In this document: piece after piece, positions 22,936-35,923 of the stretch | How the letters are laid out: every line of letters begins with the position of its first letter | How positions within the stretch are numbered: the stretch's first letter is position 1 | Source: Polytrichum commune | Taxonomy: Eukaryota; Streptophyta; Polytrichopsida; Polytrichales; Polytrichaceae | DNA: 62,653 nucleotides | NCBI GenBank assembly: GCA_950295325.1 | Contig: OX485808.1 | Coordinates: 42,740,527 to 42,803,179, forward strand | Reading direction: 5' to 3' | Program-made: the position numbers and the translations under genes | Notes under the pieces: generated by a model | Databases searched by the model: none | What the model saw: the letters and a program-made list of their open reading frames with translations, nothing else | What the model was told of the DNA's origin: nothing

Positions 22936-25052
22936 ATGGCTTCTAGAAGTAACAACAACCGTGAAAGAGCTCGTCAACTTAATTTGAATGAGATTTTTGG
23001 TGGGAGAGTGTCTTCTCAACCTTCATTTCAGTCATCTCAACAAACTCCAGAATTTGAACATGGAACTTTTTCTCTTCATATGGATAATGAAAGTGAATCT
23101 CAATCAGATGATGATGTTGGAAATGATGTAATTCGAGAACCTGCTCATGTCATTCCCAATCAATAAAGATACAAAAGAGTTTTTAAGTCTTCATGGAAAA
23201 TTGGTAGGTCATGGTTGTTACATTATAGACCAAATGATGGGCCAACAACAAGTTTTATGAAATACGTTGTTTGCCAAGAAATGCGTGTTGAATCCAGATG
23301 GGGGACATGCATTGGTTGCAAAAGTTTACAAAAATCAGCTGTCAAGGTTCATGAAAAGAGTGTTGATCACAAACATTCGGTAGCTCGTTGGGAGGATATA
23401 CATTTTCTTCAACGTGCAAATGCACCTCCAGTGATTCAAGGGTTGAATGTCATGGTAGATAGAGAACAATCAAGAATCATCACTGTGATGAAAGTTTTAT
23501 ATTTTACAGTATGGAATGATCGTTCAATATTGACTTATCAAGATACATGCCAATTGCTTTCACTACTACAGACTCCAAATATGCCTGTCAATGATGAATA
23601 TGGTTCATATACTTCATGATATGCAGCATTGGAATTTTTATGGGCAATATCAAAATATCTCAATGATAGACTTTTATCAGAGGCACAATCCTCTCCATTT
23701 TTTCTTTGATGATAGATGAAGCCACTGATCGAACTCTTGAACAACATTTGATTGTTTATGTTGTTTATTTATCAAACAATGGGAAAGGACCTCATATTAC
23801 AAGATTTGTTGAGCTTTTGGCTCTTCGAGATGCTACAGCTGAATCTATGTATCAGGTTGTTACTAGATTATTGGAGAAAACGTATTGGATGCCTCTAAAA
23901 CAAGTAGCTTTAGCCACTGATGGGGCTTCTAGTATGATGGGACATCGTATGGAACTAGCAACTAGAATGCGTGCAAATGTTCCAACTCTCATAAATGTGC
24001 ATTGTATTGCACATCGTGAGGCTTTAGCTGCAGGAGATGCAGCTAGCTCTTTTTCAGATTTTCAAATGTTGGATCGTTTTGCCAACAAAGTTTATGAGTG
24101 GGTGGGCCGTAGTACAAATCGACGCAATGAGCTGAAACGATTGTTGAAAGATGTATTTGAAGAAGATTATGTAGTGGTTTTACAAATTCATACAGTACGG
24201 TGGCTTTCTCAAGGTAATGTTATGACCCGCTTACTACAATGCATGCCGGCATTATTGGAATTATTCATAGATGAAGAACCACATTGGTATGAGACTATGT
24301 ATTCTTTTAAATTTCATTTTTATTTGAACTTGCTTGTGGATGTTTTACAAGAGTTGAATAAATTGAATATCAAATTTCAGTATGATATGGTTGATATCAC
24401 AACTATTAGTGCAACCATTGATATCACCATTTCAATTTTATTACGTCATTTTTTATCCGGGAATGGACCTATGTTTGGTCGTACAAGCAAGAATTTGGGA
24501 AAATTCTTGAGGGAATTTGTAGAAAATCTTCAATTGAGTTATACAAATAATACAGGAGATCGTATTATTTATGCATTGGCAACCGATGGGCCCAATGAAC
24601 TACAACAATGCGTATTGTTGGGTGCATCTTATGTGCAAAGAGTTGTTCATGCTTTGAACTATCGTTTCCCAGACCTTCCAATATTCAATGTGGCCAAACT
24701 TTTCAGCCCTCGTAATTATCCAAACGATGATAGTGACCGAATCACAAGTACCGAATTGTGGCTCGAAAGGATATTGTTGAAGTTTCAATACACTGAAGAA
24801 GAGAGTGACATGTGTAAGGGAGAACTCTTGGAATTTACGGAAACACTTCGACATAAGTGTGAGAACAAAATGATATTTGAGGCTTGGTGCATATGTGGTA
24901 GCAATTTGGAATGGCACACAAATTGGCCTAAACTTATGCAACTTTGGCAAAAAATTATATTCATTCCATCAAGTATAGCTATTTGTGAGAGAGGATTTTC
25001 CAAACAAAATGCAATCAAAAGCCACTTGCGCAATAGGTTGTTCTTAGATTGA
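22936..25052 (+). pseudogene. Broken hAT-superfamily transposase (ZNF862-like)
   Basis: The frame begins MASRSNNN with an S/D-rich leader. A zinc-finger-like region (Cys and His pairs, about 23270-23380) and SLMIDEATD (start of the RNase H-like fold) follow. Further on come LATDGASSMMG and VHCIAHREAL, and finally a C-terminal dimerisation motif with ICERGFSKQNAIKSHLRN. Lesions: in-frame TAA at 23164-23166, in-frame TGA at 23617-23619, and a one-base shift in the T run near 23705. The protein stops at 25052 just inside the usual hATC region, and the DNA no longer matches its relative at 39307 beyond this point, so the 3' end is lost. The conserved reading frame elsewhere suggests fairly recent death. 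Confidence 0.85.
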
Positions 25053-25523
25053 AAACTTGAAATGAAAATGCTCACAATAAATAAGTATAGGAAACCATTT
25101 CCAATCCAGTAGGGTAGATGTGCATAATTTGGTTTGTGATCTTAAACTAACACCTATGGTTAGATGAAGTATGGCTAGAGCTTGGGTGTCAATTTAAGAA
25201 CGGACACCAAAATGCATGTCTTGAAAAGATATAAGCTCCTCAAATTATGAGGAAAGTGGGCACGGGCACAAATTGGATGTGCTAATCATCTCGCACTAAT
25301 TGCATGTTTGGCATCCTAGTATCTTAGTACAAGTGGGTGAAAAAAGAAAATGTCCGTTTAAGACCCGGTTACCTTACAATGTTGGGGGAAGTTGGAAGTG
25401 CCCACATTGCTTTGAAGTTGTAAATTCATGTGTGAGTACGTAAAAGAAATGACCCAGCCTTAGCCGTCCCTTGCCACTTAGCAAGTAAGGGTAACCAAAT
25501 AGTTATTTAGTAAGTAGGCCTAG
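25053..25523. other. No gene recognised
   Basis: Short stretch between the hAT relic and the target duplication of the Mutator-type element. No repeat or coding signal stood out. Confidence 0.3.
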
Positions 25524-25532
25524 CCTACCTAG

Positions 25533-26556
25533 GGGGGACGTTAAATACCCCCCCACGAACTTTTCGGAGTGTCATAGTCGGGCTGGGGCAGCCGCCCGGC
25601 CAGAAAATCCGAATTTTTTGGATCCGACCGAAAACTGCTGCCCGCCCGCCCGATTTCGAAAAAACCATTGCCCTTGCATTCTTGAAGGCCACTTACTCAC
25701 AAATCCCATATTGAGTGCACTTCACCTTCAAGGGCCAAAATCCAATATATATGTTCACTTCCATTGAGTAAATAAGCAATTGACTAGGGTTTCATTATCA
25801 AAGTGAAACCGTTAATAAAACATGTAATTAACTTCGAAGTCAAAAATATTACAAAACCCTCACTAACACTAAGGTTATAATTTTTGTAACTCACAATTTG
25901 AAATTGTCTTTGTCATTCTAAAATGACACTTAAATTTAGTGTGCTAATTTAGTATGTGTATTTTATAATATTTTAGGTAATGCCGTCTACTTTCACAAGT
26001 ATTCATACACATTCATTAATATCAAGTGGGATTAAATATAATTAAGTCTAATTAATCTTCATTAATCCCAAATAAATCAGAAATATGCTTACCAAATTAA
26101 GTAAACCTAATTGATTATAAAATGTACTTACTGTAATTAATTAATTATTGAAATTAATTCCAGTGAGTTAATTCTAATAATTAATTTCTGGAATCAATTC
26201 CAGTGAGTTAATTATGATAATTAATATCTGGGATTTTGTAATATTTTTGACTTCGAAGTTAATTACATGTTTTATTGACGGTTTCACTTTGATAATGAAA
26301 CCCTAGTCAATTGCTTATTTACTCAATGGAAGTGAACATATATATTGGATTTTGGCCCTTGAAGGCGAAGTGCACTCAATATGGGATTTGTGAGTAAGTG
26401 GCCTTCAAGAATGCAAGGGCAATGGTTTTTTCGAAATCGGGCGGGCGGGCAGCAGTTTTCGGTCGGGTCCAAAAAATTCGGATTTTCTGGCCGGGCGGCT
26501 GCCCCAGCCCGACTCTGACACTCCGAAAAGTTCGTGGGGGGTATTTAACGTCCCCC
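25533..26556. mobile_element. Mutator-like element with ~326-bp inverted repeats, non-autonomous
   Basis: Arms 25533-25858 and 26229-26556 are inverted copies differing at only a few positions. The element starts GGGGGACGTTAAATACCCCC and ends with its complement. The 9-bp duplication CCTACCTAG lies at 25524-25532 and 26557-26565. Very long inverted repeats with a 9-bp duplication are the Mutator (MULE) signature. The 370-bp A+T-rich centre contains two AATTCCAGTGAGTTAATT repeats and no coding sequence, so transposase would have to come from elsewhere. Confidence 0.9.
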
Positions 26557-26565
26557 CCTACCTAG

Positions 26566-26799
26566 CTGCCTAGCCCACCGAGCCCGCCTAGCCACTAGGC
26601 CCGACACCACCCTAAAGCCGCCTCCCCGAAAAAAGACATGAGGCCCACGGCCCCACCCCGCCTTGGTGGCAAGCACCACCCCCACCCCCCCGCCACCTAG
26701 GATCATTGGGGCCCTTGGATGGGCCTTGGTGGATCAACAGTCCGGATGCACCATGCTCGCGAAATCAAGAGGCTCATTCACAGCGCCTCAGTGACACGG
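26566..26799. other. G+C-rich spacer, no gene
   Basis: C-rich sequence with homopolymer runs (ACCCCCACCCCCCCG near 26690). It separates the Mutator-type element from R1 copy 2. Confidence 0.3.
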
Positions 26800-26813
26800 G
26801 TACGCGACCACCC

Positions 26814-27189
26814 AGATAGATAGATAGAAACTCCAGTCCCTTTTTAGCAAGGGGCCGGCGTGAATAAAGTGTCCGTTCGTAATGTCAATGACCCGATGCC
26901 CACTGGACAAGGGGACATTGGGACAATACTACTCTCCCCTTTCGAGGATGGACACTATAGTGACACACAATACTAGTTCCTAGCTAGCCACAAGTGCCTT
27001 GAAGATACCGGACATGGTATCCCCCCAAAGGGCTTTGAGGTACCCATACACAACAAGGTCCAAGGACCCCCCACCATAGTTGAGTGGACTAAGGTGGTGA
27101 GCACCACGCCGGCATGGGGAATAGAACCCACAACCTCCTCATTGGGGGCCATGAGCCCTAACCACCAAGCCAAGGCCCGTGGTGCCTAA
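26814..27189 (-). mobile_element. tRNA-derived SINE (376 bp)
   Basis: The 10-bp duplication GCGACCACCC flanks it at 26804-26813 and 27190-27199, and R1 copy 1 has the single empty site GCGACCACCT at 8585-8594. Read on the minus strand, the head has a polymerase III A box (GGCTTGGTGGTTAGGGCTC, about 27154-27172) and a B box (GGGTTCTATTCCC, 27117-27129). The 3' tail is the simple repeat CTATCTATCTATCT. The short minus-strand open frame over the head is a by-product of the tRNA-like sequence, not a gene. Confidence 0.88.
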
Positions 27190-27614
27190 GCGACCACCCA
27201 CTTTGAGACCCAAAAGTAGATCACTAAGTGCTTGGAGTTGGACGCTTCTACCTTAGACATGTGGGAAGCATTGAATGCAGCTCGATGTTTGGACTTGGAC
27301 AATGTGGCCTTGGTCAAATCTAAATGGGGGTCCCATCTAGTCTTGGTTTTTGGACATTTTGTTTAGGTAGATGTGCCCAAAGCACCCTAGTACATCATTT
27401 TTAACAAGGAAGTACTCAATTTAAGCCTATTTTAGTTTTTATTTCTAGGTCTAGATTCGAGTAGTGCGTAGTTTGGGATTTAGTGCATTTATGTATTTGA
27501 ACTCATCCATTATGACTCAAAGGGCTATAGTAAAAATAATTTCCTTATAAGTTGAGGGCTAGAATCTTAGATGCTATTTCTAAAGTAAATTTATGTGAAA
27601 AAATTACACTAAGT

Positions 27615-27821
27615 AGTGTATTGAGTGTCACTTACTATTTGGAATTACACAATGCTATAGCTATGTATTGTATATCCCTTTTTGTTTTTGCCAACAAAGA
27701 TCAAAGTGGTTGTTTCGACATTGTAAAACAATAACATCTTTACTTGATAAATAAATGTACATTAATAGGGAAACATATAGCATGTGTAACTCCAAATAGT
27801 ATGTGACACTCAATACAATAG
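27615..27821. mobile_element. Small MITE inside R1 copy 2 (same insertion as 10827-11034)
   Basis: Same inverted ends (TGTATTGAGTGTCACTTACT) and interior as in copy 1, at the same place within R1. No coding capacity. Confidence 0.65.
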
Positions 27822-30800
27822 TTATTGTAGTTTCTAGGTCGTAGACTAGGTCATTACGTTTTCACCTTCCCTGTGAATGAGTTTACATAGACATTACAAA
27901 TGTCTAGCCTCATGTAGGATTTCACTTCCCAACACCCATCATTGGTGGTGCAATACATATCTACCCCTATAGGTATATACTATATCTACATAAACCTTTA
28001 GGGGTAGACCTTTGATATTTAGATATATTAATAAACCTATGATTCTTGCTAAATTAAACTATGATTCATGCAAAGTAATTCAACACTTTGACTTTGATTT
28101 AGGTGTTAAACCCCGGGGGGGTTATGCAAGCATTAATGGTTTCACTCCCCTCGATGGTAGGTGTTGTGAATATGTACTCCCTCGTACATGTTGAGGATAC
28201 ATACAACAATCAAAGTTACCATATAGGGCATTATTCAAAGCCAACATTGAACCTCAAACCAACACTATGCACCTCAGTCAAACATTTTGGGGCTCTGAAT
28301 TATATGACCCGCAATACATAGTGTTGGTTTTTGGGTGTGCATGCTTTGATTAAACCCTTGTCTGCAATTCATGGATCTGTGGAACAAGAAAGTCCATCAT
28401 AGGATGATTCCACCAATTAGAGTAAATTGAAGTTCTTTAATCTTGATACAAATAGCGTCACAATGTGGAATAGTATAAAATAAAAATTAACATTGATGTT
28501 GTTTTATGGATTGACGTGAATGAGAGTGTGTTCGTTTGACCTAATCACGTTCTTCCCAACTTTAGGACAGGGTCTCACACTATGGGAACTGTGCGGTCTT
28601 ATCACCAATTCTTTTCAAGAATAATGATATAAAATTTATGAATGTGGATTCACCATCTACCATATTCGTAGATTGTAAGCTATCTAGTGAGATATAGCTA
28701 CAATGTATACTTGATGTAGTGTGACCCACATTATTCATTATCAACCCACACAATGATAGTGCAATATGTTCAAACTTGTTGATGCAACATGACAATTCAT
28801 GAAGGCTATTCTAAATTATAGTGAACTTCCCAAGAAGTCAACAATGTCCAAAAATCCCAAGTCTTTTGGTTGATTCACCTACTCACAAATGTTGTGTATT
28901 TTTGTAGATTATGTAAAACTAAATTAAAAAAGAAAAAAAAGTTGATGTCCCCAAAAGAAATTTTTGAAGGCCATATAGTAGTGCCACCATTTTCCCTTGA
29001 AGCAAATTTAACATTACGTAAGGCTATCAAAAGGCTAATATTTTGATGTTTAAATGTCCTTAAAATTGTGTGAATCTTTCTATTTACTCCTTGCAATACA
29101 TGGACCCTTGGGATCAATGACAAATTTGGCTGAAGATGTAGAGTTTACTAAAAGAATGAAAGTAAGCATCCATATATCTTGTCACTACATAGCCTCCCAA
29201 AAAATTACAGTGAGTGGAAATGAAATTTTATAAATTCATGTCATGGGTAACATTCTAAAATTGTCATGAGAACTTGGCTATATTTTAAATGGATGCAATC
29301 TCATCATTCATCCATAGTAACAAAGTCTTGCTAAAATATGTGTCTTATTAATGGCCACTACTGTCACCTGCATTGTTATATTATAGTCTTCCACATGCCA
29401 ACACTTGGAAGGTTGAATACATTACTACATATTCCTAACTTTGTGGTTATCCAACCAATAGCATCACATTTTTTTTATTCATTATAAGGAAAAGAAAATT
29501 AGCTAATGAGTTTGAAGCAAAATTTGGAATGTTTTGGGCAGAATGAGTTCATGGTTGACATACCATATGTATTTTACTACCACACTTAATCATGTACATA
29601 GTACAATGGTAAACCACATGATCCACGTAGTGTCATGTGGTTGCCATAACTCTCATAACAAGAATGAGAAAGCTCCCTGCTTGTAAGGTTACTAATATGG
29701 GCATGCATTGTCCCAACCCTTCACACTTGACACATCTTCTTAATTGGTCGCCCCAACTTTCCATAAATGCAAAGAATGGTGTGATGATAAATTGCCACCA
29801 CCACCAATTATCCGTTTGTATATTAGAATTGCAGACTATTGTGCCAATATTGCCACTCGATCCACTGAATGATCTATATAATTGGGAGAAAGCCTTATCA
29901 TCATATTATTATCACCACTTTGATAATTAGTAGGATGTTCGTACGAGCTCCGAATTTTATAAGGATAATAGCTAGGGGTATAATTTGGATCGAGTAATTA
30001 TCTCACACAAATCTTGTGTTTAAAATTATAGAAGAGGATTGCTTTCCTAATAGAGTTGCAAGGCTCATCCCATTGAATTCCACAAAGTATTCCCTATCTA
30101 CCTTTGTGTGACGTGTCTCACTGCTTTGCCACAATACCGCCAACATCCTTACTTATTGGGCCAAAATGATAAGTGGATGATGACAGTGAGTTGGAGTACT
30201 ATGCACTCTAAATTCTCTAATATCACGCATGTGGCAATGAAAATGCATGTGATACTGTGCAAGCATGTGGTTTGAATTCTTCGGTGGATTACTTTGATGT
30301 CAAATCCCATCATATATGGGAGGAAAATGTGACAACAAGGAAGGATATTTGAATTGAGAACATCCATTCCATAGGGTTTCAAAATATAATAAGGGAGCGA
30401 CATTAAGGAGGGCGATATTACAGAGGTTTGGGTGTATCGGGCTTATGAAGACTTGAAGCTCTACATGGGAAAGCATATTTATACATATCATACAGACTCA
30501 ATCTTTCTATGGAAAAATACCTTTAGAAAGGTCAAGTCCTTTGTAGTGTGCAACAAAAGACAAGGTACAAAATAATGACAAACACACACAATGACAGTGG
30601 AGTCCCCCACCCTTTTACAATAAATAAACATTATTTTAAGTTCTTCACAAAGTCCACCAAACAACTTAGGAGTTTGATGACTCTTTGAAGGACTTTCATT
30701 TTATGGATCCCGTTTTGTGACACCCACATTTGAGATTGGATGAACAATTTCTCTCATTGCATTTATGGAGTTTCCAAAATCTAATTTTGAGCACAACTTC

Positions 30801-32735
30801 ATTTTGTCATCATCTAGGATTAGTAAAGAACCTTGCTTTAGGATAGGCGGTCCTCCTTTCCACATGAGTGGAACCCATCCCTAAGTTTGAAGCCTTCCTT
30901 TGCATGATACCTCTCTATTGGGCAAGTTTTGAGCTTAAAATGGGAACTATCCATAGGATATTGAAACATGGGAGATGGTCTATTTCGAGGGGGGAAATGG
31001 TCCTAATTAGCCTCTTGGGTTTTTAGATTATAACATTTGAAGGCATGGATGTACAAGAAACATGTTTCATCCCCCCACCCCCACTGACAAAAGTTCTTTG
31101 ACCAATCAAACTCACATGGATAATGCGAGGAATTTGTGTGATCCACTAGATGGCAACAACTCGATAGTGTCCAATTTGTTAAACCAAACAATCAATGTGA
31201 ACCCAACTTCTCTCTGGCTAGTTCAACATTCTTAGCCGTTTTTACATGAACATTAAATCCAATTTACCAAAATAAACATCATTGATGTTCATGCAAAGTT
31301 TGCGGTGGAGTGGCAACCATTTTTTGGAGTCGACGCCCTCACATGAACTCCTAACACAACAAAAATATGACCATTACTTTTCCACCTTCTAATCATCTCC
31401 AAATTGCATGGCTCATGTCTCTATGGGTAGATATTCATGTTGGGCTTGATGTTTATATTTATTTTGATTGTGCATGAATGCATTAGGTGGGGCTAATGTA
31501 GAGACGATATCATCCATCAATCCAAAATGGGTTGCTTGGGAAGTGAGGGGTTAGGGGTGATGGTGAAGTGAACGAGCCCACCTCCTGAAAGGAAGGCAAC
31601 CTCCCCCTAACATGCATCATGAAATACCATGGTCATTGTAGGGCTAACATGCTCATATTCACATTGGTATAAATACATAGGAGTTTTTTTTTTTCAATCC
31701 CTTTTTGATGGTGAGGCGAGTTGAGGTTGGAGATGAGATGAGATGAGATGAAAAGTGGTTGATATTGAAAATAGTGGAGATAGTGCTACAGTGAGGAGGC
31801 ATTGAGTTTAGATTGAAAATGATGAAAATTTGAGATTGAGATTGGAGTTGGATTGAAGTCGAGGTAGCTTAAGAAGATTAAGAAGATTGAAAAGATCACT
31901 ATAATGGTTGAGATCAAGGTTGAGGAATGTACTAATACATTGACTATCCAAACATGTTCGGATCATTGATCAGGGACATTTTTGGGCCTAGTCGGTTGAG
32001 ATTCTAGTGTTTCCAAGTCCAACCATTACATCATGTTGAGCCACACAACCTAATGTTGGTTATGATGATGTTGTGAATGGTTTTGATAAGATGTGGTGTG
32101 TCAAAGGCCTTACTGCCACTAGGAGTGCAATATGGGTATTATTACTTGATGCCCTATGGGTCAATAGGTGGTTTTTTTTTCTTTTCACAACGGTTTGCTT
32201 TAGGTTACCTTTTGCAATTGAATCTTTTCAATTTGCACCCAAAATAAAATTTAAAACTTTGAGACACACTTTACTCATAGTTGAAATTTTGCAGTTCCAA
32301 TATAGTTCAAGGCTCATTTGGGCATGGTTTCGGAAAATCCTAAAGGTACCAAGTTTGTCTAGGCAACGTATTACAATAATCATTATAGTTCGGGTAAGGT
32401 AAAAAATATACATGGACAATGTTGCTTATAAATAAATAAAAATTGAATTCTCATGTTTCACACTCTTTATTGCACAAATATCCATATCTTAACCTAAACT
32501 CACTTTACCAATATTCTTATCATTTATTGGATTAACATTATTCTTATTAATCATGTTTGTATTAACATATAGCAAATCCGATTTGAGAAGCTATAAGGTA
32601 GATGGGTCTTAAATGGTGATATTTTTGTCCAACTAACTCAGTTTCCATAGGATATTAAATACATGATTAGGAGAAGATAGTTAGGAGATGATTAGGAGAA
32701 AATATACATGATTATTTCACTTTATGTAGTGGTTA

Positions 32736-34011
32736 TATGAGCCCAAAATGGTTGCTCATATTTGTTTTATGTTTAGAATTTACTTAGAATTGCATATGAG
32801 GTCATTATTGAAATATCAAAAAGTATATAAAGAGTGAGGCTTGATGTGGATTTATGTTTTAGGCCTTAAGCTTATTTTGTGTGGTTAATTAGAAGCTTAG
32901 AGGCATTAGGGAGTGCTTTGGTTAAGTGAGTGGTGTTTGAGAGGCAAGCGGAAGGGCCTCGGGGTTTAAGTGTTTGAATTGGGACCTATGGTGTTGGTTT
33001 AGGGGGTGAAGGTTTAGTGGATAAGATAAGTTCCTACTAAGTAGGAGGAAGGAGGGGTTAAGCTCTCTTGGGGGTTTTGCGGGTCTCTCTCTCTCTTTTT
33101 TTCCCTTTTTTTTTCCCTCTTTTTTTCTTCTTGTTGTGTTTTTTGGTGTGGAGTGATGGAGAAGCTCAAGGAGTTCAATTGGGGCTACTAATTTTTTGAG
33201 CAGCTTGCAGCTGCTGGGCCGAGGCCGAGTAAGGTTACAGATTGAGTAGTTGCAGCTGCTGGGCCAAGGCGAGTAAGGTTACATATTCAGTAGCTTCAGC
33301 TGCTGAGCCAAGGCCGAGTAAGGTTACAAATTCAGTAGCTTGCGGCTGTTGGGCCGAGGCCGAGTAAGGTTACAGATTGAGCAGCTTGCAGTTGCTGGGC
33401 CGAGGCCGAGTAAGGTTACAGATTGAGTAGTTGCAGCTACTAGGCCGAGGCGAGTAAGGTTACAGATTCAATAGTTTCAGCTGCTGGGCCGAGGCCGAGT
33501 AAGGTTACAGAGTCAGTAGCTTTCAGCTGCTGGGCCGAGGCCGAGTAAGGACTACAGATTGAGCAGCTTGCAACTGCTGGGAGGCGAGTAAGGTTACAGA
33601 TTCAGTAGTTGTAGCTGCTGGGAGGCCGAGTAAGGGGTGACCGAGTCAGCCGGTTATGGGACCGGGTGGTGAAGACCGGGCACAAGCCGGGTATGGGCCA
33701 GGTAGGGCCAAGGGCTAAGGGCCAAGGGCCTAAGGGGGATATTGCTCCGCCATTAGAGGGTGGTCTAGGTATTAGCTTTTAGTAGTGAGTGAGGTTTGGT
33801 GTGTAAATTAGTGTAGGGAGAAGAGGATAAACAGGGAAGAACATTTTTTAATGCTTGTACTCTCATTATGGAATAAATTGGTGTGTAAGAATTGATGGGA
33901 ATTGAAATGGAGGTTTAGGAAGTTGGTAAGAGGGAGCTATGAGAACATGAATGTGATACCCATTCCCTCACCCGGACTAGGACGCTTAAGGGTGGGCGGT
34001 TTGGCCTCACA
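32736..34011 (+). mobile_element. Solo LTR, family L1 (1276 bp), with internal minisatellite
   Basis: The 5-bp duplication GGTTA lies at 32731-32735 and 34012-34016. The LTR starts TATGAGCCC (one change from TGTGAGCCC) and ends TTTGGCCTCACA, after the conserved block CACCCGGACTAGGACGCTTA. GGAATAAATTGG near 33870 could be a poly(A) signal. No internal domain is attached. Confidence 0.87.
33200..33645 (+). repeat. Minisatellite, ~10 units of 42-49 bp
   Basis: Units share the core GAGTAAGGTTACA followed by AGATTCAGTAG or AGATTGAGCAG and then CAGCTGCTGGGCCGAGGC. Unit length varies by small indels. It lies entirely within the solo LTR. Confidence 0.9.
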
Positions 34012-34427
34012 GGTTACATTGATAATTAAATTATCAATTAGGGATATAAACTTTAAAATTGTCTATGTATTAGTTCATGCAATGTTGACAACCACTTTCC
34101 TCACTCTAATTACCCGAACAACAATCCGGCAGTGAGTAGGCCATTTACTTACCAAAACCAGGGGCACTTGAGTATAGTCCATACTCTTGCATTTAATTTT
34201 TTATATATTACTGTAACTTGATATTTACAATGTAATCAACATTAATCAAAATTGTTGACATTCTTAGATTAATTATGATTTTAAATTAGGTTGTCATGCT
34301 ATAGCCTTTTACCCAATCTTGGCCAAAGTAATCAGAATATTCATGGATTGCGTCAGTAAGCTAAACTGCATATTGACAATCACGTGAGGAATCTCTCCTC
34401 TTTAATAATTCAATTCTTCTACGAGGC
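34012..34427. other. No gene recognised
   Basis: A+T-rich spacer between two LTRs in opposite orientation. Confidence 0.3.
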
Positions 34428-35923
34428 TGTCAGCCCCAAACCCCCACCCTTCATGCGTCCTAGTCCGGTTGGGAGGTTAAGGCCAACATATGCCTAAGGT
34501 AGATATTCAACTAATGTTATGAGTCACGGTTCTCACTGATGAAATCATTCATAAAAACTCCCAATTTACTACAGAGGGTGCCAAGTATGAGTGTTTACAA
34601 ACACCATAGCACTTTGCAGTCCCCCTGGCTCACATTAATGTCCTAACACTTAGGGAAGTACAACTTGAGCAATCCATCCAATCGCTTGGTGCTTAGCACC
34701 TATCTAACCTAACTCAAAAACCTCTAAGTCAACTAATCAACCAAGCCCCCCGCTAATTCCCTCTATCTTTTAGCTTTTCTCCCTCTTCCCTTATATCCCC
34801 AACTACCTAACCTTTTATTTTAAGCCAGGTCCCACAACTTCAGTCGGTCCGGTTGCCCCAGCATTGTACGTTGTTCCCCGCATGTAGAGCCCGTCACCAG
34901 CCCGTCATTTCCCTTTCAATGCCCATCACCCTTGCTCCAGGCAGCCTGACCCCCGAGGAGGTGCCGAAACGGTTAGCTCTAGGTCCTCCAAACTACTGCC
35001 GCCTTCCACCAGCGGCCATTGCTGTTCTCAGGCTCCTCCCTTGCGACCTTGGTGCGTGTCCACCCATAATTGTGCTCGCATTCTCTGGTAAGAAATTTCC
35101 ATGTACTTCGAGTTTCTCTGCCTGGCTGATGTTGTGGTTCTGCTAGTGAATGGCAACCAGTGCAGCCACCTGTGGCAAACCTCATTCAAACTAAGGGGAG
35201 CTCGCAATCTGCTCCGAGGTTGACCCAGTTCTCAGCATCATTGGCAGTGATTCCGGCCTTTACTCAATCCTCACAGCCTATTTACTCAATGTGTGTCCAT
35301 TCCGAATGCGCAGCCATCCCATAGCCACGCTCACCCCGAGCCAGCAGCTCTCTGCTTCCCTAATCAGGAGCTCGCTCCCCTTTCGGTGCGGCGTTCTTGC
35401 TTGAATTCGGCCTAAATTACCCACCCCCTAGGACCAGCATGGTCGCCTCCTCGTTGAGGGATCACCCCTTTCACCTGCACCTTGGCATTCTTGAGAGCAG
35501 GGCTCTCCCCCCTGCCTCCGATTCGGCTGCAACAATTGAAGAAGAGAGACGACTCTCGGCCGCCGCACAGAACATTCCCTCGATCCGATCTTCTTGCACA
35601 CCAACGGGTTTAACCTCTGATCCTACCAAGACCCTGCCCCTTCTCTAACCACTGTCTAGCCTTAAACGAACACCATCTGACCCAACCCGGTTAATAAAAA
35701 CCCAGCTCCCTACCTTAACCCCAACCTACATTAATACAATCAATTCACTAACTAACCCCACCATTGCAATGCACTACAAGCAATTCCATCTTAAAGCCCT
35801 ATCTAGCTCCATACCTAACTTCTCACTCTTTTTATGTGTTTAAGGTTTTAATAATAAAATCAATTCTTGGTCTAGCACTTTCTAAGTCTAAAAACCCATG
35901 TGAGCACCTAATTTGGGCTCACA
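34428..35923 (-). mobile_element. Solo LTR, family L1 (1496 bp, minus orientation)
   Basis: The flanks GAGGC (34423-34427) and GAGGG (35924-35928) form a 5-bp duplication with one mismatch. On the minus strand it starts TGTGAGCCCAAATTAGGTGC and ends GGGGCTGACA after CAACCGGACTAGGACGCATG. The middle (about 34900-35650) is G+C-rich with spurious open frames. Confidence 0.78.

Larger units (their letters stand above)
26800..32683 (+). repeat. R1 repeat, copy 2 (carries a SINE)
   Basis: Matches 8581-16308 in the same order and orientation, from GTACGCGACCACCC to GATAGTTAG, after which the two diverge. It lacks the Tigger element and the hairpin segment of copy 1, and has a SINE at 26814-27189. 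It also has a 440-bp segment at about 28322-28761 that copy 1 lacks. No convincing genes. Confidence 0.85.

Noticed and set aside
26973-27173. Minus-strand open frame WWLGLMAPNEEVVGSIPHA
   Set aside because: It is read through the tRNA-like head of the SINE; such frames are typical SINE by-products.
33200-33645. CRISPR-like array
   Set aside because: Units are contiguous variable minisatellite repeats with no spacers, in a plant-type sequence.
34853-35648. Plus-strand open frames in G+C-rich DNA
   Set aside because: They lie within a solo LTR with a target duplication and show no protein family motif.
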